Origin: Pogona vitticeps
Taxonomy: Eukaryota > Chordata > Lepidosauria > Squamata > Agamidae
Direction: 5' to 3'
Length of the DNA: 64,000 bases
NCBI RefSeq assembly: GCF_051106095.1
Contig: NC_135786.1
Span: 214,403,001 to 214,467,000 of the forward strand
Shown piece after piece: positions 35,233-47,435 of the stretch. Every line of letters starts with the position of its first letter. Position 1 is the stretch's first letter. The notes under the pieces were generated by a model. The model was not told the DNA's origin. It searched no databases and saw only the letters and a list, made by a program, of their open reading frames with translations. The translations under genes and the position numbers were made by a program.

Positions 35233-35870
35233 TGGAGGGTTTAAGGATCTCTATTATAGATGGAAAACAGTGGTGAACAGAAATATGAACTGAAGGGTAG
35301 TGAACTGCATTTCTCCTGCATATAAAGTAGGGTAGGAAGAGAAAGAAATATAGGCACTTGTCTCCTCATCTACTCAGCAGAAGGGAAAGGTTGAGCTAAA
35401 AACCCAAGGGGAAACATGACATACGAAAATCACCTGGCCATAAATGAACATGGTTTAAGGTTCATTTCAGTTTATTCATTTCAAAGACAGAAGCTTAAGC
35501 TAATGTCTTTTTCTATATGAGTATTTCTCCAGGGTAGCCAGCAAACCACAAGCCCAGAACAGTGCATAAAACCACACTTCAGTTCTTGCTTCTAAAATAA
35601 ATCCCATTAGACTTAATTGGGTGCATACAAGCCCACTAGAGTGAACACTCTTTACCTGAGTCAGGTTTCAATATAGTAGTAACTTCTGTTTAGAGTGTGA
35701 CTTCTCTTTAGAGTGTGACATACACATTTTGCTTACTCCACCCTAACTTCCACTATTAGTATATGCATGCATCATTTATACTTAAGAAGCAAAAGCATAA
35801 AAATAAATAAGATCACCTAAGCATATACAATAAATATGCCTTTAAATGTGCGTGAAATTTAAGGCCCAGC

Positions 35871-35876
35871 TTTATT
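35871..35876 (-). other. STK3: Candidate STK3 polyadenylation signal
   Basis: TTTATT on the plus strand is AATAAA on the minus strand, in the context CTCAATAAAGCTGGGCC, about 305 bases after the STK3 stop codon and followed by a T/G-rich stretch. This is the nearest canonical signal; others lie further downstream. Confidence 0.45.
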
Positions 35877-36180
35877 GAGCAATTAGGAAATAGCTTTAGG
35901 TCTTATCAAGGACCAGTTACTACTTCTTATTGTACAAGACACAGCATTGCTGAAACACAGCTGACAAGGGATCTGGAAGTGGAATGTGAAACGTCTCATT
36001 ATTGAAACATGAAAAATAGGACAGTTTTTCACTTCGGTTGTAGAACATAAATTTGCTATCTTCTAGTATTTTAGCTTTAGCTGTTGTGATATTCAGAGTT
36101 GCTACTTTTCAAGACTTGTAGTTATGTACAGTTTTTACCAGAGTCCATAATGACTTGCAGCAGCATGTGAAGAAGTAATA
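35877..36180 (-). other. STK3: STK3 3' UTR, proximal part (inferred)
   Basis: Lies between the stop codon and the nearest AATAAA. Repeat-free. Its true end needs transcript evidence. Confidence 0.55.
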
Positions 36181-36339
36181 TCAGAAGTTCTGTTGCCTTC
36201 GTTTTTTTGCATCCATTGCATCAAGAATAGGTTGCCTCTTTGCGGTATATCTTTGACGAAGCTCTTCAATTTCTCTTTCCATCATAGGATCCAATGCTTT
36301 TAACCTCATCTGCAGCTCTTCCAAACTCAGATTTTTTAG
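36181..36339 (-). CDS. STK3: STK3 (MST2 kinase) terminal coding exon, SARAH domain
   Basis: Encodes 52 residues and a stop: begins LKNLSLEELQMRLKALDP, then MMEREIEELRQRYTAKRQ, and ends DAMDAKKRRQQNF. This matches the C-terminus of vertebrate STK3/MST2 essentially residue for residue; the close paralogue STK4 differs here. The exon starts in phase 0 after a good acceptor (GTCTAAACAG, minus strand). STK3 is a cytoplasmic Ser/Thr kinase of the Hippo pathway; this exon carries most of the SARAH coiled coil used for homodimerisation and for binding SAV1 and RASSF proteins. All upstream exons lie beyond the window. It is tail to tail with KCNS2, 26.9 kb apart. Confidence 0.97.
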   Translation of the reverse strand, partial: LKNLSLEELQMRLKALDPMMEREIEELRQRYTAKRQPILDAMDAKKRRQQNF

Positions 36340-39300
36340 CTGTTTAGACAAGAAGAAGCAGCAGCAATGGAATTTAACAGAAACAAGAAATTGTCTACTT
36401 AACATTTATTATGACTAAAACGTAACATAGCAAGACACACAACAACCAAGGAAAATTTAAAAGACTATCTTCTTACTTAATCTATCACATACTCACCACA
36501 TCATGACCCTTTTATAGCATCTGCTATAAAATATATATCACGTATACATACACATAAACATATGAATGAACATACAAACAAAATGTGCAAACAAAACCTA
36601 TCATGCTGCATCTTAGATTTCTTTACTCCACCAGTTTGGATTTATATGCCACTTTCTTGTATTTGGAGATTCAACCATTCCTATCTGTTCCAATATGGGT
36701 TATATACTTGTATTAAAGAGAACAACAGAGGTACTGAAATCCAAAGATGTAGACAGTAGGCTAAATTCTTGAATGACTCAACATGCTCCATTTTTTCTAC
36801 CTTGGAAAGAGTAATTAACTAGGTAAAATTGGTATACTCTTGCTGGTGATCATGAACTCATAAAGGATGTAATATACTATTGAATCTGAAAGTGGTAGTT
36901 AGAAGTGCATTGCTAAAGAAGCCCTTCCTGAATCTACTTAGTTGAGGAATTACAGGTGGCATTATTCTAAACCAACTTTTTGGAGAGTCATTCTTAGCTA
37001 CAGAACTTGATACAGTCATAAAAAATAGTACTGTGAATCCAGTGGAATAGCCACACCAGAAGTAATCTAAGTGCCAGCTCAGTATATCTGTATGGTGTGT
37101 GTTTGCAAATGTTGATTTAAAACAGTATTGGCCAGATTGGTGCTGAACTACAACTCTCATCATCTTCAGCTATCATGGTCACACCAAGATGAGAGTAGCT
37201 GATTCCAAATTTCCAAAGAACTAGGGAGAAAACAGCTAAACAACTTCACTAAAAGAACTGCATGTGTTTAAAGCAAGGAGACGAGTGATCCCTAATTTAT
37301 TTTTTATTACCACTCTTTGAAGCACCTAGTCAAACCACTACTACACAAAATCTATTTTGAGTACACTAACCAGTCTCAAAGAGTCCTTAAAAAAAGAAAC
37401 AGAATACAAACCCTTCACTGGGTCACTGCCTTGCCTATTCAAAGGTGAGTTGCTTTGAAATAACAAAGACCATTTGAAAAAATGGCCTTAGTTCAGGGCA
37501 GCTCATTAGCATTTTTCCGAAAGGGGCACTTGATTAATTGCTCACAAGCTATCTAAACATTCACATTACTGAGGGACATTTACCAAAAAAGTAGCTCTTT
37601 TGCATACCAGCTAGCTGCAATGAACATATGAAACTGGATTCTTGCAGGCAAGTAAGGGTGCTGCAGGCGGTTGGTCCTCCACCTGCATTTGCAGGAAATA
37701 ATCCAGTTTCAAAATGGAAAACAAAACACTGAAGTTCATATTTATTACATTGTCCTGAGGCAGTAAGCCTTCACAGTCCTGTCAGAACTATTATTGTGTG
37801 TATATATGCCAATCAGGTTTTACTATGGTAAAAAAATCTGCCTATTTTAGGTAAAAACTGAAGAAAAAACATGAGAAAAACACACAGCATTTTCGTTTTC
37901 TAGGAACTCCACTATTTCTTAATACTTTGTAACAAACTGCTAAAAGAGAGCAAAATGAATGAAAACATGGTATCTGAATCAAGCTACTACTGAGTCAATA
38001 TTGACTTCATAAATCTAGGGTATTTTTCTATCCACAAGGTCTATCTCCCTTGTGGGGATATAAATACTACTCTCAAATTTTATTTTTGTTGTCATCTAGC
38101 GCATACAAATTAACAAGAGGAATGAGTGCTATGTATGCAACGCAAGAGTGTGTTTCTTAAAAGCAATAAGCTAACTTTTGAAAAACAGTATTAGCATTTT
38201 ACTTTTTAAAAAGAACATTCTAAAAAAAGAAATAAGATAAGTAAATTTTTGAAAAAGCAGAATTTGATAGTGCCCACTAAAGATATCCAACCTGTTTTTG
38301 ATTCTAAGCTCTGGTTCTCTAAAAGATCCTGGAGATTGCCATATGAAAAGCCAGAACAAATAGAAAGGAAAATAAGGACAGAAGTTTTTAACAACTCTTT
38401 GTTTTGTTTTTTTAAATTTAGTACATGAGACAAGCATGGTAATAAAAAGAATGGAAAAGACTAGTGCTAACACAGTAGGTCAGAATCCCAGAACAGAGAA
38501 AGTAGATACGGCTACTGGCTTATTTATTTAAAATATTTCTATCCCATTCTTCAAAGCTTGAGTGCTTTCATGACAAAGAATAAAACAATAAATCATGGAA
38601 TGATATACACATACAGTAGAATACGGATGCCGATATTTCCAACAAAACAAGAACCACAGAGGTAATGATAACAGTAGTAGTTCAAATCAATTGCAAGGAG
38701 AGTTATGTGCTAACTGTTGGTTTTGCATCAGCCAGAACCCCACTGAGCATACTTCAAGTCCTGATTCAGTCAAGAAGCCACTGTTGCCTTAGAAGATTTA
38801 GTGTATAAATGGTTAATACAGAAACAAAATTATACAACACATCAATATGTGTTGTATAATGCACTCTTACATGTTAGGGAGCCCCACATAGTCCAACTGG
38901 GTATGGTCTGTTGACATGTCACACTTAATGGATGACCAGTCCTCCCTCTCAGAGCAAAGGGGTTACTACACTCAGGGCTACCCAAAGAATTTTTATACCC
39001 TGTCCACCTTACTTTCAAACTGGCAGGGAGGAATGGAAGACATTTGCTTTTGCTGACCAAGTCAGCATGTTATCATCCTGATCAGGAAAGCTACTCTTAG
39101 AACAATAGGTCTGTAAGTACAGAATACAGTTTCTTTCTATGCTCATGTCTCTCATCAAATTTGTGATATTACAGTCATTAAATTCAGCAAACTTCTGATC
39201 CAATACAAGGTAATGGGGTCTTGAGATGAGAGGGCTTAAAAAGGCTAAGCTCCAGCATTGTGAATCATTTGCTTTGAAACAGATGGCTAGCTTGCATAAC

Positions 39301-40895
39301 TGGTGCAATATGGGCTGTCTCTACCTATGTTAAATGTAAAGAAAAATGTTCACTAGATATGTCTGAGAAATTGGAAGAAGTTCTAAAAAACAAAATTGAG
39401 AGTAATAGTTCAAAGTAGTTTAATGTTTTATTATTATAATTATAAATTGCTTTCTTCAAAGTACACAGAAATAGCACAACCCATATGACTGTATAGAAGC
39501 AACTACTAAAATGCTATATATAACTTAGCAACTACTACAATGAATCACAAAATGTGACAGGATGGCATCCTTCGCAGAGCACTTCTCAAAGTCTAAGTCT
39601 GAGCATCTTCAGTGTGAAACTGCTATCAAAATCACATTTTTCAAGGCTACAAATCTGTGTGTTTTCCATATTTTCAAGCAGATTTCAATTTTTGCATTTT
39701 AGAATGGCAGTTACTTTCTTCGGGCCTAGGAAACAGATTAAGAAAAATGTAACAACTTTAAAAAAAATAATTTTAATTCTATGGAAGTGCATCTATTTGT
39801 TCCCTTAAAACTAGCAGCCCAAAGTGGAGACCAAAAGATATGTATTGTTTGCCTCAGTAGAATGGTTCTTGCGATTAAGTCTTCCCACATTCACATGTAT
39901 GACCACCTTAAACACTGTTATTCCAATAGGCAATTTCAGAAAATGCAGCCATCCAGGAATAAATATGATTTATAAGCAAACTACACTAACAAAAAAATCT
40001 CTATGAAAGCCTTTCAAAAAGAAAATATACAAGCATGCGCTGAACCATTTAAGCCCATTATAGATTCCCTTCCACATTCCTTTTGCTATTAATTAAGTAA
40101 AAGCTAAGAATACAAATCCATAAACCACACAATTCAGCCTGAGAAGGACAGGGTAAAGCTATTGATTTGATTATTTCCGTCATTATTACTTAGGAAGGAT
40201 TAAGCAGATAGCCTGTTTCCTGTTGAAGAAAACGCTCTGGCATGGAATACTCCATTGCTTTATCAGATAAAAACAATTTCCCTGTGAAGCTACTCTGTAG
40301 TCCAAAAATACCCTTTGTCTACAAAACTGAAAACACATATCATACTTTAATTATGTTGTCACACCAGAAAACAATTCTGGAATGCAAAAGAGTCTTGTTT
40401 TTGTTAGATATCAGTTGAAACAATGAAACTGCTGTTGAGAATCTCCTGGGGCAACCTCTCCTGCAATGGAGTAAGCAAGCACGGGAGCATTCCTATGTGA
40501 AAGCTGTAGACAAACAGAAAAGGCCTTTAAATGATACTTTGATGGGTTTTTTAAACTAACTGTAGCAATTCATGTACTCTTCCTAAACTAGATAACAGCA
40601 CGCCATATCATCCTACCAAACTCTGCCTTTTGATTTTTTTCCAGGACTATACATCCACAATATGACAATCAACTAACTAGCTTTTATTGATAACAAACCA
40701 ACAATCAATTTGGGATGTAAAATATTTACCTTTTTAAAAAGGAGGAAAGTTCCTCAAATAACTTGAATATTATAAAAACATCAGATTTCGAAACCACAAA
40801 TATTTGGAAACAGATACCTTGGAGTATAAAAGTAACTACAAAGGAATGTGTACATAAAAAATAATCAAGGTATTTCCCCCCAATTGTGGCTATAG
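36340..40895. other. Intronic sequence, few repeats
   Basis: A MITE-like piece lies near 37130-37205 (GAACTACAACTCTCATCATC core) and a short LINE-tail-like piece near 38518-38610 (TTATTTATTTAAAATATTTC). The rest is AT-rich and unannotated. Confidence 0.45.
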
Positions 40896-40899
40896 TATC

Positions 40900-40974
<75 letters not shown>

Positions 40975-41066
40975 TTTGTTTGTTTGTTTGTTTGTTTGTT
41001 TATTCATTCATTCATTCATTCATTCATTCATTCATTCATTCTATTTATATCCCACCTATCTGGTCA
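40896..41066 (-). repeat. LINE 3' tail expanded as TTTA/TTTG/TTCA microsatellite
   Basis: On the plus strand about 77 bp of TTTA, about 24 bp of TTTG and about 38 bp of ATTC units lead into CTATTTATATCCCACCTATC, the antisense 3' UTR end of the L2-like family at 28590. The tandem array is thus the grown 3' tail of a very short LINE insertion. Confidence 0.85.
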
Positions 41067-42675
41067 ATATTATCTTAAATGTGCTAAGCTATTTTGCCCC
41101 TTTCCTGCTCCCCCCATACTTTTAGATTGCCAACATGTTGAACCAGACTAACTCAGCTACCTCTTTGAAAACTGCTTCTTTTTGTTTGCACTGCATCTCC
41201 CAACAGATACCTTCAGTGCATGAGCCTCAATTTCAATATTGAGAGAGAGAGAGAGAGAGAGAGAGAACATCTCTTTATCTATTTGTTCCACACCAGGCAG
41301 AATGTTATATCCTTCTATAATGTCTTCCCTTACTCACCTTTTTCCCCAACCTAAAAAGCTACTAAACAGTCATCATAACATCTCCTCCCATGGGAGTTGC
41401 TTCATCCATAAGTGCATAAATAGCACAATAGGGTCCTACAGAATTACATTATTTTCAACATGCAGATAAAATTCTTTATATTGCAGCTATAATCAAATGG
41501 TTTTAATATTTTCCTGTTCCAGCCTTCAGTGAAAATCCCTATATGACAACCATTTTGTTACAAACTCACTTTTTTTCTAAGTCGAAAAGTGTATTATTAC
41601 ATCCTTGGGTGCTTGTTCTATAGCCCAACTGATCTTACAAATATTCCCTCCTCACCAAAGCTCAACTCTGCAATTTAATCTGTACTGCTTCTAGTTTCCC
41701 CTTTGTTGCTTTTATAAAAACAGGAGCTTTTCTTTGCTCTAAAGCAGCTGAGAAAACACAGATGAAACAGAACACCTAACAAGAGCCACTTCAATGTTTC
41801 CGTCTTCTGCATGAAAGGGGCAGATAGGGGATGAGGCAAAGATTTAAGTCAGCACAACCCAGTGCATCATATTTTTCACTTGCCTTGGGAAGCTAATGAG
41901 TATAATTCATAATATTAGTACCATACATTTTAAAAGTAACTGCTAGGGGAAAGCACTGGATTGTGGAAATGAGTCATTTTCCTATTTGGAACAAGTAAGG
42001 AGTGTTTTCAGAAAACCCTCTAAAGGATCACTTGTAACATACAAGTGCCAGAGAGGTAGGCAGAACCATAATACAACATGTGGGTAAAAAGTGGCACAAT
42101 GTGATGCTCACAGAGAGTCTGTTTTATTAACAGAAGCAATAGGTTTCAAAATAAAACATGGAGTTCCAATGCCAAGAGCATATTGTTACAAATACCATTT
42201 TAAAAGAATGTTAGATTTCAAGCAACATCAACATACCACAGCATCCTCTTATGTTCAAAAATTTCTCAAGATACTGTTCATGAAAAATTTACTCAAACCT
42301 AGGAATGTCTTTTTCTTTGCATGTGTTAATGAGCACAAGCTTCAAAGATTTAAAATAAATGCAACATGCTACCAAAAGAAAATGATGGCAAATGAGATCT
42401 TGGCTGAAGATCTGTATAAGAATAGCTGGGAGAACAGAACCTGGAACTCCCTTTTTCACCACCTTTTATACTACCCCATGCAGTAGTGAGAGATTGGCAT
42501 CATGATTTGCACTGCAATAAGATCTGCACACATGTTATACACAAATCATTATGTCTCTTCATCAGGATCACAGAGGCAGAAGAGCTGAATATGTGATCGG
42601 TTGAACTGTGTTGCTTGGTTTCTTTTTAATACTTTGTTTTCATTCTTATGCCATTGAACGAGCTTCAAAATTGGG
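41067..42675. other. Intronic sequence, unannotated
   Basis: Contains a GA microsatellite at 41240-41266. A 131-codon open frame at 42091-42486 has no family resemblance and is taken as chance. Confidence 0.45.
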
Positions 42676-42906
42676 ATTTTTTTTTTTTTGGACTTATATA
42701 TCGCCCCATAGCGCTACAAGCACTCTCCGGGCGGTTTACAATTTAATTATACAGGCTACACATTGCCCCCCCCCCAGCAAGCTGGGTACTCATTTTACCG
42801 ACCTTGGAAGGATAGAAGGCTGAGTCAACCTTGAGCCGCTACCTGGGATTTGAACCCCAGGTCGTGAGCACAGTTTTAGCTGCAGTACAGCGTTTTAACC
42901 AATCAA
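42676..42906 (-). repeat. SINE family C, full length with A tail
   Basis: The minus strand starts with a tRNA-like head (GGTTAAAACGCTGTACTGCA, CCTGGGGTTCAAATCCC B-box), then GCTCAAGGTTGACTCAGCC, GGTCGGTAAAATGAGTACCC, a G-run, AAACCGCCCGGAGAGTGCTT and a poly-A tail (the T run at 42676-42690). Confidence 0.9.
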
Positions 42907-43880
42907 CATGTCTTACTGAAAGAAGATTCAGAGTGAGGAGATTCACACATCATCATCTTTCACATGTAACCATCATGTGTTTTTCCACTACTTATTCTAT
43001 CTTTCTGCTTCTACAAAAGGGTCCATTAAGGAGAAAATGAAAAATAGCTGCACAATACATTTTGACTGATAAGCATCAGGAGGTATTTCTCTTATCTGGA
43101 TGAATCTTACAACTATCCTAAGCCAAACCAGTGTTCTGATCGTTAAATTCAATTTATACTTGCTAACTGAACAGGTAGGTATGACATTGTGCAGTTAGAC
43201 ATTTTTTAATATAATAATCACAGAAAACTACCTTCAAATTAAACTTTTGGAACAATATCCATCAATTGGTTTAATTAGGTTTCACAGTTGCAAATAGTGG
43301 CTATTTCTTAGCTCAGAAAAGGCAGAAAAGGCTCTCTCTTCGTATCATATATGATTGATGAAAAGATCAAATCTGTGCAATTACAATAAAGTGCAATGTG
43401 TTGACTGTCCTAGAGTGGCATGAGTTGATGACACAATAACTACAGTACTACAGTATTTAAATGTAGAAACATCTTAGCCATCTAAGAACAACATGTAGGT
43501 GATAGACAGCATTTGGCATGGCAATTTTCCCCTTCCTCAGTTAACTGCTAGGTGAGGAGGGAGAAACAGGGAGGGGTAGCAGGAAGGAATAAGTGGAGGG
43601 AGAAAAGTAGGTTTACCTACTTCAAGCTTTGTCCCTACCTACTGATGGCTTCAGTCCCATCCATGGTCCCTGGACGATTACATGTAAGGTCCCTGATAAG
43701 ATTAGTATCTGTAAGGGATTTTTCTCCCAGGAAAAATGATAGCCCACCACTACCTTAGAGCCTACAGACCTCTTCTAACAGTGCTATGAAGAAGATGCTG
43801 GCAATCTGAAACTTCCCAGTAGGAGAAATTACTAGTAGAAGAAACATATCAGGTGATGTCAACATATTCTTGATTTGACT
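42907..43880. other. Intronic sequence, unannotated
   Basis: No recognisable feature. Confidence 0.4.
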
Positions 43881-43891
43881 GCCACTGCAAG

Positions 43892-44232
43892 GAAGATAAA
43901 GGTTCCCCTTGATATTTAGTCCAGTTCTGTCCGACTCTAGGGCACAGTGCCCATCCCTGTCTCCAAGCTGTAGAGCCAGCGTTTGTCCGTAGACAGTTTC
44001 AGTGGTCATGTGGCCAGCGTGACTAGACACGGAACGCCATTACCTTCCCACCGTGGTGGTACCTATTTATCTACTTCTATTTATATGCGTTTGAACTGCT
44101 AGGTTGGCAGGAGCTGGGACAAGCGACAGGAGCTCACTCCGTTGCATGGATTCAGTCTTACGACTGGGATGGTCTTCTGACCTTGCAGCACAGAGGCTTC
44201 TGCAGTTTAACCCACAGCACCACCACATCCCA
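43892..44232 (-). repeat. Sauria-type SINE with perfect target duplication
   Basis: The minus strand starts GGGATGTGGTGGTGCTGTGG (tRNA-like head), continues GCAAGGTCAGAAGACCATCC, AGTAGATAAATAGGTACCAC and GTGGGAAGGTAATGGCGTTC, and ends with a BovB-like tail AGTCGGACAGAACTGGACTA then AAGGGGAACCTTTATC. It is flanked by perfect 11-bp direct repeats GCCACTGCAAG (43881-43891 and 44233-44243). A BovB-derived tail fits mobilisation by BovB machinery. Confidence 0.92.
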
Positions 44233-44243
44233 GCCACTGCAAG

Positions 44244-45002
44244 TAGCAGGCAATAAATTGGGAGAATGGTGGAAAAATGGGCTGGGTGGTGAGTACAGCT
44301 GGGAAGCAGCCACTTAATCCGTATAGTTAAGCCTCACAAGGTTCCTTCACAAAACCATCCTAAAAATTTTATTTTAACTAGGAGATTTCATAGCTGAATG
44401 GGGATCAGAAACCAGAGCTACCAGTTGCAACAAACCACAGCTGCCAAAGGTTTCAAGTTTGAAAAAATATTCAAAACTTTGAATAAATTATTTTCATTCA
44501 GGTTACTAAACAGCTGGGTCTTCATATGAAAATATCATTTTCATATCATTTCAGCCAATCACAGTAGATCTCAACCTAACCATCATATCATATAAATGAA
44601 AAATATTAATAGACTAAAGGTCTATCTAGCCCAGGATTTTCCCACAGGGATGCATGGAAAGCCCACAAGTAGGAAATGGGTGCTACTCATGCTTCCCAGC
44701 AATTGATATCCATAAATCTACTGGCCAAATTCCTGTTGCTTTGCACAGGCCAAAGCTGTAACTTTTGAAAATCATGTCAAAGATATTTTGTTTACAGGGA
44801 GAAATGGACCCCAAGTTACGATTTTGGCTTACACTAAGCAAATAAATTTCAGTCACTGCTTCATATGTCAGGGCAATGGCCAGAATCCTACTACAATTCT
44901 ATTCCAGACTACGAATTGTGGCAACAAATTACAGATATTTAACAAGTATGGGTCATGTGCCTGGTTGTATGCCTGCCATGTGATCCACACTTTGATAATT
45001 TG
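44244..45002. other. Intronic sequence, unannotated
   Basis: No recognisable features. Confidence 0.4.
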
Positions 45003-45018
45003 AATTTACCACCATGAC

Positions 45019-45050
<32 letters not shown>

Positions 45051-45245
45051 TTTATATGCCGCCCACACTACCCAAAGGTCTCTGGGTGGCTTACAGCATT
45101 TAAAATACAATAAAGTTATGTAGCAATTAAAATACAATTAAAATATATATAAAATTGCCATTGGACCCACAGCTAATATTATTTCAGTTAAAAGCCTTCT
45201 GGAACAGGAAGGTTTTGACCTGGCGCCATTTCATGTAGTCTAGAG
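45003..45245 (-). mobile_element. LINE 3' end, L2-like
   Basis: TTAT tandem (45017-45048) leads into AATTTATATGCCGCCCACAC, GTCTCTGGGTGGCTTACAGC, and then AAAAGCCTTCTGGAACAGGAAGG, antisense of the L2-like 3' UTR and protein end. Very 5'-truncated. Confidence 0.75.
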
Positions 45246-45289
45246 TAAAATCCCAGTGGGATTCTGGATATTATGTAACTAGTATAACT

Positions 45290-45515
45290 AGCAGCCCTTT
45301 ACATCCTTATCCATTGATCTCTATAATCCCATTTCAAGCCACTTGTTAGTAGAGTTCTGCCCCATCCTTTTTTGTTTTTGTGCTATATCATTTAGATTGT
45401 AACCCTGTGAACAAATATTATCTTGTTTTTATTGGATATTTGTAAGCTGCTCTATGAACATTTTCCACTGAACTTTTATAATGATGGTATAAACAAATTA
45501 ATAAATAGTTCTCAG
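45290..45515 (+). repeat. LINE 3' tail, decayed
   Basis: TAGATTGTAACCCTGTGAAC, then TTGTAAGCTGCTCTATGAAC and an ATAAACAAATTAATAAATAG end, a typical sense-strand LINE 3' end. Family not certain. Confidence 0.45.
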
Positions 45516-46607
45516 AAACAAGTCCCATTGGATTCAGTGGAATTATTTTCTGAGTGACCATGCACAGAATCAAACTGTCAATCATGGGGTGGGAAGGACA
45601 CTGAGATTTTTCAAGATGCAGAGCAATCTCTAAGTAGTTTGCTGGAAGTAGCCCACTTACTGTTTAGAACAACAATGGCAGGAATGCATGGAAGCTCAAG
45701 TCTGCTTCAACAGTGGTCACAAACAATAGAAGTTTTGATTTCAGATTAAATACTGCTGTTAAATAACAGAAATGGAAGCCATCAGTTAACATCTAAAGAA
45801 TAGCTAGTATTTAAACGTTTAAACAAAACAGACATTCACTCAGAAACAAGTTGTATAGACAAGTTTTGTTTGCTTCAAAAACAAGTTCTTCCTAGCAACT
45901 GTTTAAATGAATCTTGCAGATGCTACGGGCCTTATTAGAGGCCTTTGATTAAAAAAATATGGATAGCTAATACTGTATTTCTGAGTCATCTATTTTTCCA
46001 TCTGCTAGTAATTCCTACAATGTGAACTATCAACATAACGACTAACAATAATTTTCTATGGCAATTGCAATGGTGAGTTGCCTGTAGCACTTTCTAAGAT
46101 TTAACTAGTACATGCCTTAGATTGTTTTGAGTTGTTCCTAGATTCAAGTAACAGACACACTTTTCTTTTATTCCAAATCTGTATTCTAGTTCATTCTTCA
46201 GTGCTCGTAATAAGAAAATGGTTTTATTTTATGGACTTTAGTCCATCAAAGAGCTCATTTTATAAAAAGCTACGCTTAAAACAAAAACAAGCAACTTAAA
46301 GGTCAGCCAGTTTATTTCTTTGTCTGAAAAAACCTACAGCCCAAATATACTTATTTTTCACAGCATTAAAGTTTTGCAGGCGTTCATATGGCAACAGTTA
46401 ATTGTCACTAAGGTGCCTAAAATATTGCTTTTTAAAGAAAAGAAGAGAGGTGTTGTTAGCTTTTTAAAAGCAAGATGTAATCAGTAAAACAGACATCTTT
46501 GCATCATTTGTGGTCCAAGTCCTCAGATATGAACAAGTCTTGAGAAATGAACACCCAGAAAGAAGATATCCTCTGATTCTCATCACCATAAAAGTGCACC
46601 TTAATCT
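45516..46607. other. Intronic sequence, mostly unannotated
   Basis: A dispersed-repeat piece at 45515-45580 (AACAAGTCCCATTGGATTCA) resembles 35583-35665. Nothing else recognised. Confidence 0.4.
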
Positions 46608-46692
46608 TAAAACTGCAGAGCTGGAAACCACCTTATGGATCACTGAGTCCAGCTCCTGTTCAGGAAGCAGAGTGGGAAATCAAACTCTCAAC

Positions 46693-46979
46693 TAGAGATG
46701 GGGGCATTCATATTCGAATATCCCTTAACAAGGGGCCAGCCCCTGGGGCCGGCCCTTCCACTCACACGTCCTGCTGTGGCGGCGGCGGCCTCGCTTATCC
46801 TTCCAATTGGCTCCAGAGAGCTGCTTTTGGTGCTCCAGGTGCGACTGGAAGGATGAGTGAGGCTGCCAGAGCACATGTGAGTGGATGGGCCAGCCCCAGG
46901 GGCCAAACCTCTTTAAGTCCAGCTGGGGATATTTGTATACTTATTTAATTGTATACTTACTTCTATACTCTTATCTCTA
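46693..46979. mobile_element. hAT-like MITE
   Basis: Starts TAGAGATGGGGGCATTCATA and ends ACTCTTATCTCTA, with ATTCGAATATCCC pairing with GGGGATATTTGTAT and a GC-rich inner palindrome (GGGGCCAGCCCCTGGGGCC repeated inverted near 46890). Flanks CTCTCAAC (46685-46692) and CTCTGAAC (46980-46987) are an 8-bp duplication with one mismatch. Confidence 0.75.
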
Positions 46980-46987
46980 CTCTGAAC

Positions 46988-47220
46988 CGATGATGCAGCT
47001 GTTGTTGCCCACTCTGCTGAAGACCTCCAACAACACATGAATCGTTTTAGCAAGGCCTGCCAAGACTTTGGGCTAACAATCAGCCTGAAGAAAACACAAG
47101 TCATGGGCCAGGGTGTGGACCCACTTCCCTCTATTACCATCTCCACACAAGAATTGGAGGTTGTTCATGACTTTGGGTATCGTGGCTCAACGATCTCCGA
47201 CACCCTCTCCCTAGATGCCT
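46988..47220 (+). mobile_element. LINE reverse-transcriptase fragment
   Basis: Reads TDDAAVVAHSAEDLQQHMNR, FSKACQDFGLTISLKKTQVM, then ITISTQELEVVHDFGYRGST and ISDTLSLDA, the catalytic-loop region onward of the same LINE lineage as 445-1122. It stops abruptly inside the domain, so it is not a normal 3'-anchored insertion. Confidence 0.85.
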
Positions 47221-47334
47221 AAAACTCTCAACCTCTTGCTCTGTAGACAGATACCTAAACTACTGACCTATCCAGCAGTTCTTGAAAATAATAATTTGGG
47301 AAACTGACCAACCCCCACTGATGCAACTCCCTTC

Positions 47335-47435
47335 TGTGCATGTTTGGAGTGGAGAACCTGTGACCTTCCAGATGTTGTCAGACTTCAACTCTGCAACCAC
47401 TGGCCAGACTGCATGGAGGAAAGGAAGAATCCAAC
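47335..47435. mobile_element. Palindromic MITE copy, decayed
   Basis: GTGGAGAACCTGTGACCTTC, CAGATGTTGTCAGACTTCAA and AACCACTGGCCAGACTGCAT follow the layout of 1997-2132. Confidence 0.55.

Larger units (their letters stand above)
46608..47285 (-). repeat. SINE split by a composite insertion
   Basis: Flanking halves (46608-46692 and 47222-47285) match the element at 1415-1550 and resume at the same phrase, AAACTCTCAAC, which appears at both edges. The inserted 46693-47221 is made of a hAT-like MITE and a LINE fragment, listed separately. Confidence 0.7.

Noticed and set aside
42091-42486. 131-codon open frame on the + strand
   Set aside because: No domain, signal or family resemblance; it lies inside the inferred STK3 intron in AT-rich DNA without splice or promoter signs.
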